Below, piece after piece: positions 52,877 through 61,830 of a stretch of 64,000 nt of DNA. The notes under the pieces are model-generated. The model ran no database searches. It saw nothing but the letters and a program-made list of their open reading frames with translations, and was not told the DNA's origin. The stretch is from Paraprevotella xylaniphila YIT 11841 (GTDB lineage: Bacteria; Bacteroidota; Bacteroidia; Bacteroidales; Bacteroidaceae). Made by a program: the position numbers and the translations under genes. Each line of letters opens with the position of its first letter. Position 1 is the first letter of the stretch. The stretch covers positions 1 to 64,000 of the forward strand of contig NZ_GL883887.1 in assembly GCF_000205165.1 (NCBI RefSeq). The letters run 5' to 3'.

Positions 52877-53947
52877 ATGGAAAAGACGAGCTGCAATATT
52901 CCTACTCCGGAGGAATTGAGAAACTACATAAATGAATCGGTCATAAGTGTGACCGGGACATACGAGCAGTCCGCTTCCGTGCTTATGGTGGATGATTCCA
53001 CAATCGGGACTTTGGGAAACTTCAGTGCATCCATTGGAAAGGCCAAAAGCAAGAAGACATTCAATGTCTCCGCCATCGCTGCAGCTGCCCTGAAGAATGC
53101 CACAGTGCTGCATTACCGTGCCTGCTTCCCAGAGGGAAAAAGGAAGATTCTCTACGTTGACACGGAACAGGGCAAGAATCATTGCCAAATTGTTCTAAAT
53201 AGAATCCTGAGACTGGCAGGTTTGCCGAAAGATTGTGATGCAGACAATCTGACGATGCTGGCACTCCGGAAATATTCGCCCGAAGTACGACTGGCTATAA
53301 CGGAAGAGGCAATCGGCATGATACCTGATTTAGGTTTGGTCATCATAGATGGCATCCGGGACTTCATCCATGATATCAATTCACCCGGTGAATCCACCGA
53401 TGTGATATCCAAATTCATGCAATGGACCGATGACCGGCAGATACATATCCATACCGTCTTGCATCAGAACAAGAATGACGAACACGCACGCGGTCATGTC
53501 GGCACGGAACTGAACAACAAGGCGGAAACAGTCATGCAGATAGAGCCAGACAAAGATGACAAGTCCATAAGTGTGGTGGAAGTCATACACAGCCGTGACC
53601 GTGAGTTTGAACCGTTTGCCTTCCGGGTAAACGATGATTCCCTGCCCGAACTGGTGGAGTCATATCAGCCCCAGAAAAGGCAGCCAGGACGCCCGACCAA
53701 GGAACCGTTCGACCCGTACAAGGAAATACCTGAGGATTCGCACCGCTCCGCTTTGAACGCCGCTTTTGAGGACGGGAACATCAGCGGCTATAACAGCTAC
53801 CTTGAACGGCTGAAAGAGGGCTACGGACGGCTGGGGATAAAACTGGGGTACAACAAGACGGTGGAATTGGCAAAGTTCCTATGCAACAAACGGATGGTCG
53901 TAAAAGAAGGGAAAGAATACAAATTCAACCGAGATTTCCATTATTGA
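52877..53947 (+). CDS. RecA-like ATPase (RepA/KaiC-like) of the element
   Basis: The 356-residue protein has a P-loop region FSASIGKAKSKKTFNVSAIAAAAL, in which the second glycine of GxxxxGKT is Lys. It also has KILYVDTEQGKNH (Walker-B-like) and LGLVIIDGIRDFIHD, then HTVLHQNKND. It recalls the AAA_25/RepA helicase-like proteins of mobilizable elements. A helical C-terminus binds DNA or partners. The start is taken at 52877 after the HTH gene. Confidence 0.8.
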   Translation: MEKTSCNIPTPEELRNYINESVISVTGTYEQSASVLMVDDSTIGTLGNFSASIGKAKSKKTFNVSAIAAAALKNATVLHYRACFPEGKRKILYVDTEQGKNHCQIVLNRILRLAGLPKDCDADNLTMLALRKYSPEVRLAITEEAIGMIPDLGLVIIDGIRDFIHDINSPGESTDVISKFMQWTDDRQIHIHTVLHQNKNDEHARGHVGTELNNKAETVMQIEPDKDDKSISVVEVIHSRDREFEPFAFRVNDDSLPELVESYQPQKRQPGRPTKEPFDPYKEIPEDSHRSALNAAFEDGNISGYNSYLERLKEGYGRLGIKLGYNKTVELAKFLCNKRMVVKEGKEYKFNRDFHY

Positions 53948-54359
53948 GCCATTATGCCATTAAATCCCAGTGTGACATTTTTCTGTGACATTTCCCGGCT
54001 TTACTTTAATGCCGGGGTGTAGATATAAGAATAAAGCAAAGCTATGGCAGGTTTCATCATACAGGTACAATCTGCCATACTTCCTTTTGCATGTACACTG
54101 GAAACCGGACAGCATCTGCATTATTTGAAGTGAAGCTATCATCCATACCGGGCTTGCCCGTCTGCCAGTAGTAAACCATATGGGGGAGCCTAATTTCCGA
54201 TGTCTATAAACCATGAGAATTAAAGAGAAGATATTTTCACTTATTATCCTTATTTGCAGTTGTTTGCATTTTCTATCACGATTCTCTTCAATTCCGAAAA
54301 AATCTCATTTCAGACGGATTTTTGTTACTCATTTTTGTTTCTTTTTCGACTAAAGAGAC
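53948..54359. other. Gap between two integration modules
   Basis: It contains two copies of TGTGACATTT (53971-53980 and 53984-53993), a hairpin CCCGGC...GCCGGG (53994-54016) and A/T-rich sequence up to the promoter at 54360. No gene. It is the likely left boundary region of a second element. Confidence 0.45.
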
Positions 54360-54367
54360 TATATTTG
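54360..54367 (+). promoter_or_regulatory. -7 box for integrase 2
   Basis: TATATTTG fits TAnnTTTG, 29 bp before the ATG at 54397. Confidence 0.6.
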
Positions 54368-54396
54368 CAGTGTGATTTCAAGATGCGAACGCACTT

Positions 54397-55572
54397 ATGA
54401 CGGACAGGAGTAACAAAGATAGCAAAAAATCGCCAGTCAAGATAAGGTTCAAGGCGATGAAAGACGGTCGCAGATCCATTTATCTGGACTGCTACCGTAA
54501 CGGCCATCGCAGCTATGAATACCTCAAACTGTATCTTGTGCCAGAGACCGATGACAAATCATTGCGCCTGAATGAAGCCGCGATGCGGAAAGCCGAGACC
54601 GCATGCAGGAAGAAATTGCGGGAATTGAAAAAGTTACCGGCCGAGAACAGACGGCTTATGGATACGCAAGACTGTATCTCTAATAAAGGCATATCCATAT
54701 TGGAGTGGCTTTCCCGTTTTAAGGAGATACAGCGTAGCCGTGGTGTACATGATATCCATGCTATAGACCGGTTGTGCGCCATCCTGTCCGAAATGAACTG
54801 CGGTGACACAAAGGTAAATGAAATCGGCAAGGACTTTTGCATTGCCTTTGTAGAATATCTGAAGACCGGATATAAAACAGCCAAAGGAGAAAACCTTAAG
54901 CCAAAGACTGCATTTAACCGTCAGTGCACATTCGTGACAGCTCTTAATGTTGCCATGCGGGAAGGAATCATCCCCACCAATCCCATGAACCTACTCTCAC
55001 ATCATGAAAGGGCAAAAGCGAGCAAAGGGAAAAGAGACTATCTGACCATAGACGAAGTGAAGCGACTGATTGCGACACCTTGTAAAAACAATATGATTAA
55101 GAACGCATATCTCTTTGCCTGCAACTGTGGTTTGCGGCTCGGCGATGTCCGTAAATTGAAATGGGGTGACATAACGCAGGACAACGACAGATGGATACTT
55201 TCCGTCATCATGAACAAGAGCGGAAAGCCAATACATATACCGCTCGGCGTGCAGGCAAGAAGATGGATACCCGGATGTGAAGACAGCGGGAAACACGATA
55301 CTGGCAGCCTTGTCTTCGAGCATCTGCCCGGAGACTCCCACATCAATGACATCCTAAAAATATGGGCTGCCGATGCTGGAATAGCCAAATCGGTGACCTA
55401 TCACACAGCCCGACACACCTTCGCCACGATGCTGCTCACGCTCGGTGCAGACCTTTATACCGTTTCCAAACTTTTGGGCCATTCCCAGATAAAGAACACG
55501 CAGATTTATGCTGAAATCATCAACCGAAGGAAAGACGAGGCAGTCAATCTCATAGACAAAGTGTTTGATTAA
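54397..55572 (+). CDS. Tyrosine recombinase/integrase 2
   Basis: The 391-residue integrase has an N-terminal VKIRFKAMKDGRRSIYLDCYR arm-binding domain. The catalytic residues are R in CNCGLRLGDVRKL, HTARHTFATML (H-x-x-R), H in LLGHSQIKNTQ and Tyr in QIYAEII. It is related to the next gene, from which only 28 bp separate it. Confidence 0.92.
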   Translation: MTDRSNKDSKKSPVKIRFKAMKDGRRSIYLDCYRNGHRSYEYLKLYLVPETDDKSLRLNEAAMRKAETACRKKLRELKKLPAENRRLMDTQDCISNKGISILEWLSRFKEIQRSRGVHDIHAIDRLCAILSEMNCGDTKVNEIGKDFCIAFVEYLKTGYKTAKGENLKPKTAFNRQCTFVTALNVAMREGIIPTNPMNLLSHHERAKASKGKRDYLTIDEVKRLIATPCKNNMIKNAYLFACNCGLRLGDVRKLKWGDITQDNDRWILSVIMNKSGKPIHIPLGVQARRWIPGCEDSGKHDTGSLVFEHLPGDSHINDILKIWAADAGIAKSVTYHTARHTFATMLLTLGADLYTVSKLLGHSQIKNTQIYAEIINRRKDEAVNLIDKVFD

Positions 55573-55600
55573 GAACAAATCTTTTATAAATGACACCACT

Positions 55601-56758
55601 ATGGCAAAAGCAATAAAGACACCCAAACAGCCCAAGGAACCTGTCAGAGTCCGTTATAAGACACTCAGTGACGGGAGCCAGTCCGTCTATCTCGACATCT
55701 ACCGTGACGGAAAAAGGCAGTATGAGTTCCTGAAACTGTATCTCATCCCGGAGACGAATGCGGCAGCCAAGGCGCAGAATAAGGCCACGCTTGCTGCGGT
55801 TAACACCATAAAGTCGCAGCGCATCATCGAGCTGACCAATGGAGTGGCAGGGCTGAAGAACACCTCCCTGCGGTCGAAGATGCTGCTTCTCGACTGGATG
55901 CAGGCATACAAGGAAAGTCAGGAGAAAAAAGGAGTGCGAGGAAGTGGCAAACTGATATCCAACACGATGAATGTGCTGCGTGCCTTCAATGCAAAGGCGA
56001 CCATGCGGGACATAACCCGGGACTTCTGCCTTGCCTTTATAAACTTCCTGCGTAACATCTATGTAAGCCCGAGCGGTAAGAAGCTGTCGCAGTTCACCTG
56101 CGTTTCCTACTTCGGATGCTTTCGGGGAGCGTTGAATGCGGCAGTTCGAGAGGAAATCATTGCCGAAAATCCGGTAAACCGGCTTAATACGGACGAGAAA
56201 ATCAAGATGCCGGAGAGCAAGCGGGAGTTCCTGACCATAGACGAGGTCAAGATTCTCATAGACACTCCTTGCAGACGGGAGGATGTCAAAGGAGCGTTTC
56301 TGTTCTCCTGCTACTGCGGCTTGCGAATCAGCGATGTACTGGTCCTGAAATGGAAAAATGTGGATAGTTCCGCTGAGCAGTGGCGCATCAATATCATCAT
56401 GCAGAAGACCAGACAGCCTCTTTATCTTCCCCTTTCCATGAATGCAAGGAAATGGATGCCGGAACGGAACGGAGCCGGAGATGAAGACCTTGTATTTCCC
56501 ACATTGCCATGTGAGGACACCTGCAATGTGCAGCTCAAACCGTGGGTCAAGGCGGCGGGCATAACCAAGCATGTAACCTATCATGTCAGCCGCCACACCT
56601 TTGCCACAATGTTGCTGACACTCGGTGCTGACCTTTATACTGTATGCAAGCTACTCGGCCATTCGGATGTGAAGACCACCCAGATATACGCCAAAATCAT
56701 CAACAAGAAAAAGGAAGATGCCATCAGCCTTATCGACATGGAGTTTGCCAATACCTGA
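55601..56758 (+). CDS. Tyrosine recombinase/integrase 3
   Basis: The 385-residue integrase is clearly homologous to integrase 2 (VRVRYKTLSDGSQSVYLDIYRDGKRQYEFLKLYL start; VSRHTFATMLLTLGADLYTV; LLGHSDVKTTQIYAKII). All catalytic residues are present (R in CYCGLRISDVLVL, HxxR, H, Y). Paired integrases in one operon suggest that both act on the same element. The start at 55601 is an ATG. An upstream TTG is not needed. Confidence 0.92.
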   Translation: MAKAIKTPKQPKEPVRVRYKTLSDGSQSVYLDIYRDGKRQYEFLKLYLIPETNAAAKAQNKATLAAVNTIKSQRIIELTNGVAGLKNTSLRSKMLLLDWMQAYKESQEKKGVRGSGKLISNTMNVLRAFNAKATMRDITRDFCLAFINFLRNIYVSPSGKKLSQFTCVSYFGCFRGALNAAVREEIIAENPVNRLNTDEKIKMPESKREFLTIDEVKILIDTPCRREDVKGAFLFSCYCGLRISDVLVLKWKNVDSSAEQWRINIIMQKTRQPLYLPLSMNARKWMPERNGAGDEDLVFPTLPCEDTCNVQLKPWVKAAGITKHVTYHVSRHTFATMLLTLGADLYTVCKLLGHSDVKTTQIYAKIINKKKEDAISLIDMEFANT

Positions 56759-56779
56759 ACGAATATAATAATATAGAGT

Positions 56780-57448
56780 ATGAGAAGATTGCCAGATGAT
56801 TTCAATGTGAACATCCTGCTGCCGGGAGCAGTGTGGCTACTCATATCTGTCCTTGCCGGACGGGTAGCGGTCGCACGGCTTGAGACGGATGCTATTACCG
56901 TTGTCATGTTCGTGGTAATCTCGCTCGTTATCTTCATTGTTCCGATGGCTGTCTATATGGAGTATCGCAAGAAAATCGAGCAATTGTCGGAGCGCAAATC
57001 TAAAAAGGCTTCTTCACCGTCCGGCAGCGGTTCCTCTGGCAAGTCTCAATCGGCCACAGAACCAGAGACAGCATGTCGGTTTTCCTTTCCACCGGATTTC
57101 CCGGATGCCCTGAAAGGAGACAGAACTATGATATTTATGGAAGCCTTGCGTCATGAAGGCTTTCTTGATACGGAATATCGGCCGCATGATGGATGCAATG
57201 CCACACAGATGGCTTTCATCGCGGACAGCATAGCAGCAATATGCAACATCAGTCGCCAGTGGAAGATTTTTGGCGACTATTGGCATCTGAACAATATGCG
57301 CCAGTTGTTGGATGTAAAGAACCGCAGGGGTTCCAAAGCCGACAAAGAGGATGTTATAATTTCCATTTTTAAGAAAGTGGCGGAAGCCGACGATAATATC
57401 CGCAACACCGATGCATATCGCAGTTGGGAGAGAAACATCAAAATTTAA
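56780..57448 (+). CDS. Membrane protein of the mobile element, unknown
   Basis: The 222-residue protein has two N-terminal transmembrane helices (ILLPGAVWLLISVLAGRVAV and ITVVMFVVISLVIFIVPMAVY), a Ser/Lys-rich linker and a C-terminal helical domain with SIAAICNISRQWKIFGDYWHLNN. No known domain was recognised. The layout (two helices, linker, soluble domain) is like that at 51633 but without evident sequence similarity. Confidence 0.6.
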   Translation: MRRLPDDFNVNILLPGAVWLLISVLAGRVAVARLETDAITVVMFVVISLVIFIVPMAVYMEYRKKIEQLSERKSKKASSPSGSGSSGKSQSATEPETACRFSFPPDFPDALKGDRTMIFMEALRHEGFLDTEYRPHDGCNATQMAFIADSIAAICNISRQWKIFGDYWHLNNMRQLLDVKNRRGSKADKEDVIISIFKKVAEADDNIRNTDAYRSWERNIKI

Positions 57449-57689
57449 CCGCCTTATCGTTTCAGGCAACCCATCTCGCTTAACATCTGTTTTTTCTATT
57501 CCCTGTTTTCGTCTGTTTGCTGTTGTTTTACAGCCGTGCTTTTAAAAGTTTTCCACTTAGCTTTCCATCTGTTTTACAGTCGGTTAAGATTCTTTGTCGT
57601 GTGATTTCCGATGGCTTATTTTGCACCGTCTTCCTTATCGGAACGACGGCTTTCACAGCCTAAGAAATCACATCAAAAACGACAGAAAT

Positions 57690-57929
57690 ATGGAACAGAC
57701 GAACCAACTGATCTCGACGGCCGAGGCCGCGAAATTTCTCGGAATCAAAGTGAGCTATCTTCACAAACTGATGATGCGACGCGTCATCCCTTACTACAAA
57801 CCAAACGGCAAATTGTGCTTCTTTGACAAAGCCGAACTGGAGGCATGGATGAAGAATGTACGCGTGGCATCGCAGGCGGAACTCGACCAACAGGCACAGA
57901 AGTACATCATCAACCGTTCGAAGCGGTAA
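57690..57929 (+). CDS. Excisionase-like HTH protein
   Basis: The 79-residue protein has one HTH_17 unit (STAEAAKFLGIKVSYLHKLMMRRVIPYYKPNGKLCFFDKAELEAWM) and a basic tail, typical for an excisionase. The start at 57690 (MEQTNQL) is used. The frame is open upstream. It ends 3 bp before the next gene. Confidence 0.85.
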   Translation: MEQTNQLISTAEAAKFLGIKVSYLHKLMMRRVIPYYKPNGKLCFFDKAELEAWMKNVRVASQAELDQQAQKYIINRSKR

Positions 57930-57932
57930 GTC

Positions 57933-58661
57933 ATGGCGGGCATATACGACTACATTAACCGGTTTTGGGCAGAAGCGGAGCGCAGCCCTTTCAATCCTAC
58001 GGAGGTAGCACTTTATCATTACCTCCTGTATGAGGCAAACCGCCTGCGCTGGAACATGCCGTTTGCCTGCCATACAGCCATCCTCTGCGTGCGGCTCTCG
58101 ACCACCAAACAGAATATCAGCAAGGCACGGCAGCATCTCAAAGAGCGTGGGCTGATAGATTGTCAGGTTGGTACAGGAATCCACACCCCTGCGCTATATT
58201 CCTTGACCATACAGCCGTTCCGGCAGTTGCCGCATCAGGTTACCCGACAGTTGACCCATGAGTTGACCGTACAGTTGCCCCATTCTAATATAAAAGATAA
58301 AGACGAAGATATTATCAACTCCCAACATGCGCGGGAAGACGGACATAAACTGCTGGATGAGCTTGAGTCACTCCTGCTTGCCGATACGGCTTGGCAGGAC
58401 AAGATTATCGAAGTGCTGGCGAAAAGAGAAAACTGGATTATTGACAGAGGCAGGCTACACGGGCATATCCGTGACTTCTTTGACGAGCAAAGAATCGGTG
58501 GAAACGCGCAGCGGGACGAGAGCGATTGCCGAAGCCATTTTTACCATTGGATTATCAAACATCTGAATACAACCCGATATGGAACAAAACGGAAATCCCC
58601 AACTTATAGAGACTCTGATGTCACGGCTGTGTCAGCCGAGGACTACGAAGGAGCGTTTTAG
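57933..58661 (+). CDS. Replication-initiation-like winged-helix protein
   Basis: The 242-residue protein begins GIYDYINRFWAEAERSPFNPTEVALYHYLLYEANRL. A winged-helix part follows (LSTTKQNISKARQHLKERGLIDC), of the kind found in DnaD/Rep-like proteins of Bacteroidales elements. Its C-terminus overlaps the helicase-loader gene by 83 bp. A replication role is inferred from context. Confidence 0.65.
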   Translation: MAGIYDYINRFWAEAERSPFNPTEVALYHYLLYEANRLRWNMPFACHTAILCVRLSTTKQNISKARQHLKERGLIDCQVGTGIHTPALYSLTIQPFRQLPHQVTRQLTHELTVQLPHSNIKDKDEDIINSQHAREDGHKLLDELESLLLADTAWQDKIIEVLAKRENWIIDRGRLHGHIRDFFDEQRIGGNAQRDESDCRSHFYHWIIKHLNTTRYGTKRKSPTYRDSDVTAVSAEDYEGAF

Positions 58662-59241
58662 ACTGCCTTTCGATGAAGATACGGCTGCGAAACTGCTTAA
58701 ATGTGCCATCGCAGGCGAAGTGAGCCGTTTCGGAGGCACATTTCTTTATCCTGACGCAGTAGACTCACAAGTCAGGAGCCTTGCTGCGAGCCTTACCTCC
58801 GGCAGACGGTGCGGGGTGATGCTGTGCGGCTTGTGCGGCAACGGCAAAACCACCGTGATGAGGGCGTTCCAGAACCTGCTCAATGTGGTCAGGATACCGG
58901 ACAGCTACCATAGGAATGTGTACGGTATGCCCATCGTCAATGCGGTTCATATTGCCCATTTATGTCGGAACAGCTATACCGAGTTCCTGCGGCTGTGTAA
59001 TATGGAGATGCTCGGCATCGATGACATGGGCATAGAGCCTGTGGAGGTGCAGGAGTTCGGCAACATGCACAGGCCGCTGACCGACCTGCTTGCAAGAAGA
59101 TACGAAAACCGTGGCTTCTCGTTCATAACCACCAACCTCGTACCACAACAGATACGCAAGTTATACGGCGACAGGATTGCTGACAGGCTGAACGAGATGG
59201 TGGACAAGATTGTATTCGACAACCCTTCATTCAGGAAATAG
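58579..59241 (+). CDS. DnaC/IstB-like helicase loader ATPase
   Basis: The 220-residue AAA+ protein has Walker A CGLCGNGKTTVM, Walker B LGIDDMGIEP, sensor FITTNLVPQQI and arginine-rich YGDRIADRLNEM. These match DnaC/IstB-like helicase loaders. The first ATG at 58579 gives an 83-bp overlap with the gene before. A Met at 58621 is an alternative. Together with the preceding gene it may allow replication of the excised element. Confidence 0.85.
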   Translation: MEQNGNPQLIETLMSRLCQPRTTKERFRLPFDEDTAAKLLKCAIAGEVSRFGGTFLYPDAVDSQVRSLAASLTSGRRCGVMLCGLCGNGKTTVMRAFQNLLNVVRIPDSYHRNVYGMPIVNAVHIAHLCRNSYTEFLRLCNMEMLGIDDMGIEPVEVQEFGNMHRPLTDLLARRYENRGFSFITTNLVPQQIRKLYGDRIADRLNEMVDKIVFDNPSFRK

Positions 59242-59528
59242 AGGGAAGAATAAGAACCGACAGAAACAGGACGCAAAAAAACATTTTCCGTTGTTCCATT
59301 ATCCGACACTCCACTGGCACCAGTCTGTTTTGGATGTGGCAAACGGACGGATGGATTGACATGGAGCGGTAGCGTTCAGTTGCGAGGTATGCCGAGGTAT
59401 TACCGCCTTCGGACAGTAACACCCCGACGCCCTCGCAACAGTCCGGCAGACTGTTGTCCGTGCCGCTCGCAGGCTCGCAGCTTCCCTCTTGTAGTAAACG
59501 TTTACGACCATTTTAAGACCTCTCGTTT
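59242..59528. other. Candidate oriT region before the mobilization genes
   Basis: This gene-free stretch just upstream of the MobC-like and relaxase genes contains the perfect hairpin CAACAGTC-CGGCA-GACTGTTG (59436-59456) and further G/C-rich pairs around it. In mobilizable elements oriT commonly lies in this position. The nick site cannot be told. Confidence 0.45.
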
Positions 59529-59978
59529 ATGATGCACGAAGAAGATAACTCCAATCAGGAATTAGGGCAAAAGAAGCCAATTATAAGGCGCGACAAGGTG
59601 GTTGTCACCAAGGTCACGGAACAGGAGCTTTCGCAAATCAAAAGCACCGCCGACCAGTGCGGCATGACACGCAGCGACTTCATCCGGGCAAGGGCACTCG
59701 GCTACAAGCCACGGCAAAGGCTTTCCGACAGGGAACTGGACGGTTTGCGTCAGCTTGCGGCCTGCCGCACGGACATGGTGAACTTCGCCAACGCCCTACA
59801 CGGACTGAGCGACAACGAGAAGATACGCCTGTTCCGGCACGAAGAGACCATGCTCGAATGGTACGAGAAAGTGGCCCATGTCACGAATCGTGTCGCCGAC
59901 TTCTTGCAGTCCGCGCAGACGGTGAACAGCTATCCGGCAGGGACAACGAATGAAGAAATAAAGGAGGACGGCGCATGA
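59529..59978 (+). CDS. MobC-like relaxosome accessory protein
   Basis: The 149-residue protein has a ribbon-helix-helix-like basic region (DKVVVTKVTEQELSQIKSTADQCGMTRSDFIRARALGY) and a helical tail, as in MobC/BmgB-type proteins that help the relaxase at oriT. Its end overlaps the relaxase start (ATGA). Confidence 0.85.
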   Translation: MMHEEDNSNQELGQKKPIIRRDKVVVTKVTEQELSQIKSTADQCGMTRSDFIRARALGYKPRQRLSDRELDGLRQLAACRTDMVNFANALHGLSDNEKIRLFRHEETMLEWYEKVAHVTNRVADFLQSAQTVNSYPAGTTNEEIKEDGA

Positions 59979-61246
59979 TAGCCAATGCAAAAGCGGTAGC
60001 CCACGGCATAAGGGCGATGCTCTATGTGTCGGGCGAATCGAGGAACAAGAAACATCCCGAAAAGATAATGCGCATCTGCGACAACTTCATGCCGCAGGAC
60101 ATGGACGCTACGGGAATATGGACGGAAATGAAGTTCGCCTCCATGAACCACCCCAACATCAAGAACAATGTCATCCGCATGGAGATAAGCCCGGCGATGG
60201 AACATACCGAAGACTTCACCTTGGATGACTGGCGGCAACTGTGGTACGACTTCGCGGCGGCTTTCGACGAGCAGGAAATCCGGGACAAGGACGGCAATGT
60301 TGTTTCCCCACGCACCAACGTATCGGGCAGCAAGTCCTCCGTATGGTTGCACGAGGAATCCAAGAGCGGCATACCGCACCTCCATACCATCGTCTGCCGT
60401 GTGGACGAGGACGGGAACATCAACAACGACCACGCCATCCACCTCCGCGCACAACGTGCAGCTGAAAAGGTCGCAAAGCAAAGGGGCTGGACTACCGCCA
60501 TGCACATACACGAAAACAACATCCCACAGGTCAGCGATGACTGCATGGAAGCCTTGCGGGAAATGGCCGAATGGTCATGGGGCGGTTACAGGGAACGGCT
60601 TGCCGCCAAAGGCTACGAACTGTATCTGCGCAAGGACAAGAAGGACGTGATACGCGGCTATGTGCTTATCAAGGGCAACACAAGGTTCAAGGCTTCGGAA
60701 CTCGGAAAGGGACGTAACCTGACGGCATCACGCATCAGGCAGACATGGGAGAAACTGCATCCCGAACAGGACAAACAGAAAGTCAAACAAGCAGGCGCAA
60801 CAGCTAAACCGACTACCACACCGACACCGAAGTCGTCTGTTCCTAATGAAGCCCGACAAAAGCCACAGCCATTTGTACAGCGGAGTAACTTGGTTTACGA
60901 GGAGTACACGGACTATAAGCCAAACTGCCAGCCCACGGAATTTGAGCATGACGGAATGACCTACAAACGCTATCTGCCCGACAAGGTGATTGACTTCTTC
61001 AATGATGAGTTCGACTACCAAGAACTTGCCAACTGGCAGGATTTGCAGAACTTGGCGATGGCCTATTTCACCCTTATAGCGTCACCCTACGAGGTGACAT
61101 CAAGCGGCGGTGGAGGCGGTTCTCAGTCCGATCTCAAATGGGGACGCGACCCGGAGGAGGACGAGATAGAGTTTGCCCGCCGTTGTGCGCGTGAGGCTTC
61201 GCACAGGCTCGGCACACAGAAAAAATCAGGAATGAAACGCAAATAA
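59975..61246 (+). CDS. MOBP-type relaxase
   Basis: The 423-residue protein has the relaxase domain at the N-terminus (AMLYVSGESRNKKHPEKIMR) and the metal-binding HLHTIVCRVDEDG near residue 135. The C-terminal third is rich in Pro/Gly/Ser and looks disordered. It resembles MobB/BmgA relaxases of Bacteroides mobilizable elements, which nick oriT and lead DNA transfer using a helper's secretion system. No conjugation genes are in the window. Confidence 0.88.
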   Translation: MIANAKAVAHGIRAMLYVSGESRNKKHPEKIMRICDNFMPQDMDATGIWTEMKFASMNHPNIKNNVIRMEISPAMEHTEDFTLDDWRQLWYDFAAAFDEQEIRDKDGNVVSPRTNVSGSKSSVWLHEESKSGIPHLHTIVCRVDEDGNINNDHAIHLRAQRAAEKVAKQRGWTTAMHIHENNIPQVSDDCMEALREMAEWSWGGYRERLAAKGYELYLRKDKKDVIRGYVLIKGNTRFKASELGKGRNLTASRIRQTWEKLHPEQDKQKVKQAGATAKPTTTPTPKSSVPNEARQKPQPFVQRSNLVYEEYTDYKPNCQPTEFEHDGMTYKRYLPDKVIDFFNDEFDYQELANWQDLQNLAMAYFTLIASPYEVTSSGGGGGSQSDLKWGRDPEEDEIEFARRCAREASHRLGTQKKSGMKRK

Positions 61247-61270
61247 TAACGAATTAAAACAGCTACGATA

Positions 61271-61807
61271 ATGAAACAACCCGATACAGCCGTCCTGCGT
61301 GAGCGGCTTGCCAATTACACGCCCGAAGAAGAGTTGAAACAGGATGTGCAGGAGCTTGACGGACTGTTGCAGGAAGTCAATTGCCAAATGGTTGGACTTC
61401 GCAATCTGCTGAATGAAATCCAAGCCCTGAAAGAAGAACTGCACGGCATACACGGCAGCCTGAAGCACACCGTCCAACGAGAACGGGCGGCTTTCAAGGC
61501 TCTGGAAGCGGCCAAGGAGAGTGCCGACAACATTGTGGACGGTATCAGCAACGCCATTGTCAAAGCGGAACGGAACACCGTCATCCGTGCTAAGGTTGAT
61601 AACAGTGAACTTACTAAGGTGAACCAATGTTCTGCCAATCACATCAAGACAGAGAAGAAACTCTTGGAGGAACATAGTAAAAAGTTAGCCAAACACCTTC
61701 AGAATAACGAAGGCATTTGGCTTTCCAGTCGTTGGTTCATATTTATGATAGTCGTGTTCTTATTTTGCTATATAGTCGTATTCTTATGGGCATTCCTTAA
61801 GGACTAA
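61271..61807 (+). CDS. Coiled-coil protein with C-terminal TM helix
   Basis: The 178-residue protein is mostly coiled coil (residues about 20-80 and 110-150). It ends in one transmembrane helix (WFIFMIVVFLFCYIVVFLWAFL). It lies 24 bp after the relaxase gene and is probably part of the mobilization operon. Function unknown. It ends 23 bp from the converging glycosyltransferase gene. Confidence 0.65.
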   Translation: MKQPDTAVLRERLANYTPEEELKQDVQELDGLLQEVNCQMVGLRNLLNEIQALKEELHGIHGSLKHTVQRERAAFKALEAAKESADNIVDGISNAIVKAERNTVIRAKVDNSELTKVNQCSANHIKTEKKLLEEHSKKLAKHLQNNEGIWLSSRWFIFMIVVFLFCYIVVFLWAFLKD

Positions 61808-61830
61808 AGGAGGTTTGTTATTCTCTTCTA

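Noticed and set aside
61808-61830. Right attachment site of the element in the 23-bp gap
   Set aside because: No match to the mnmE 3' end or to sequence before integrase 2 was seen. The end may still be here but cannot be supported.
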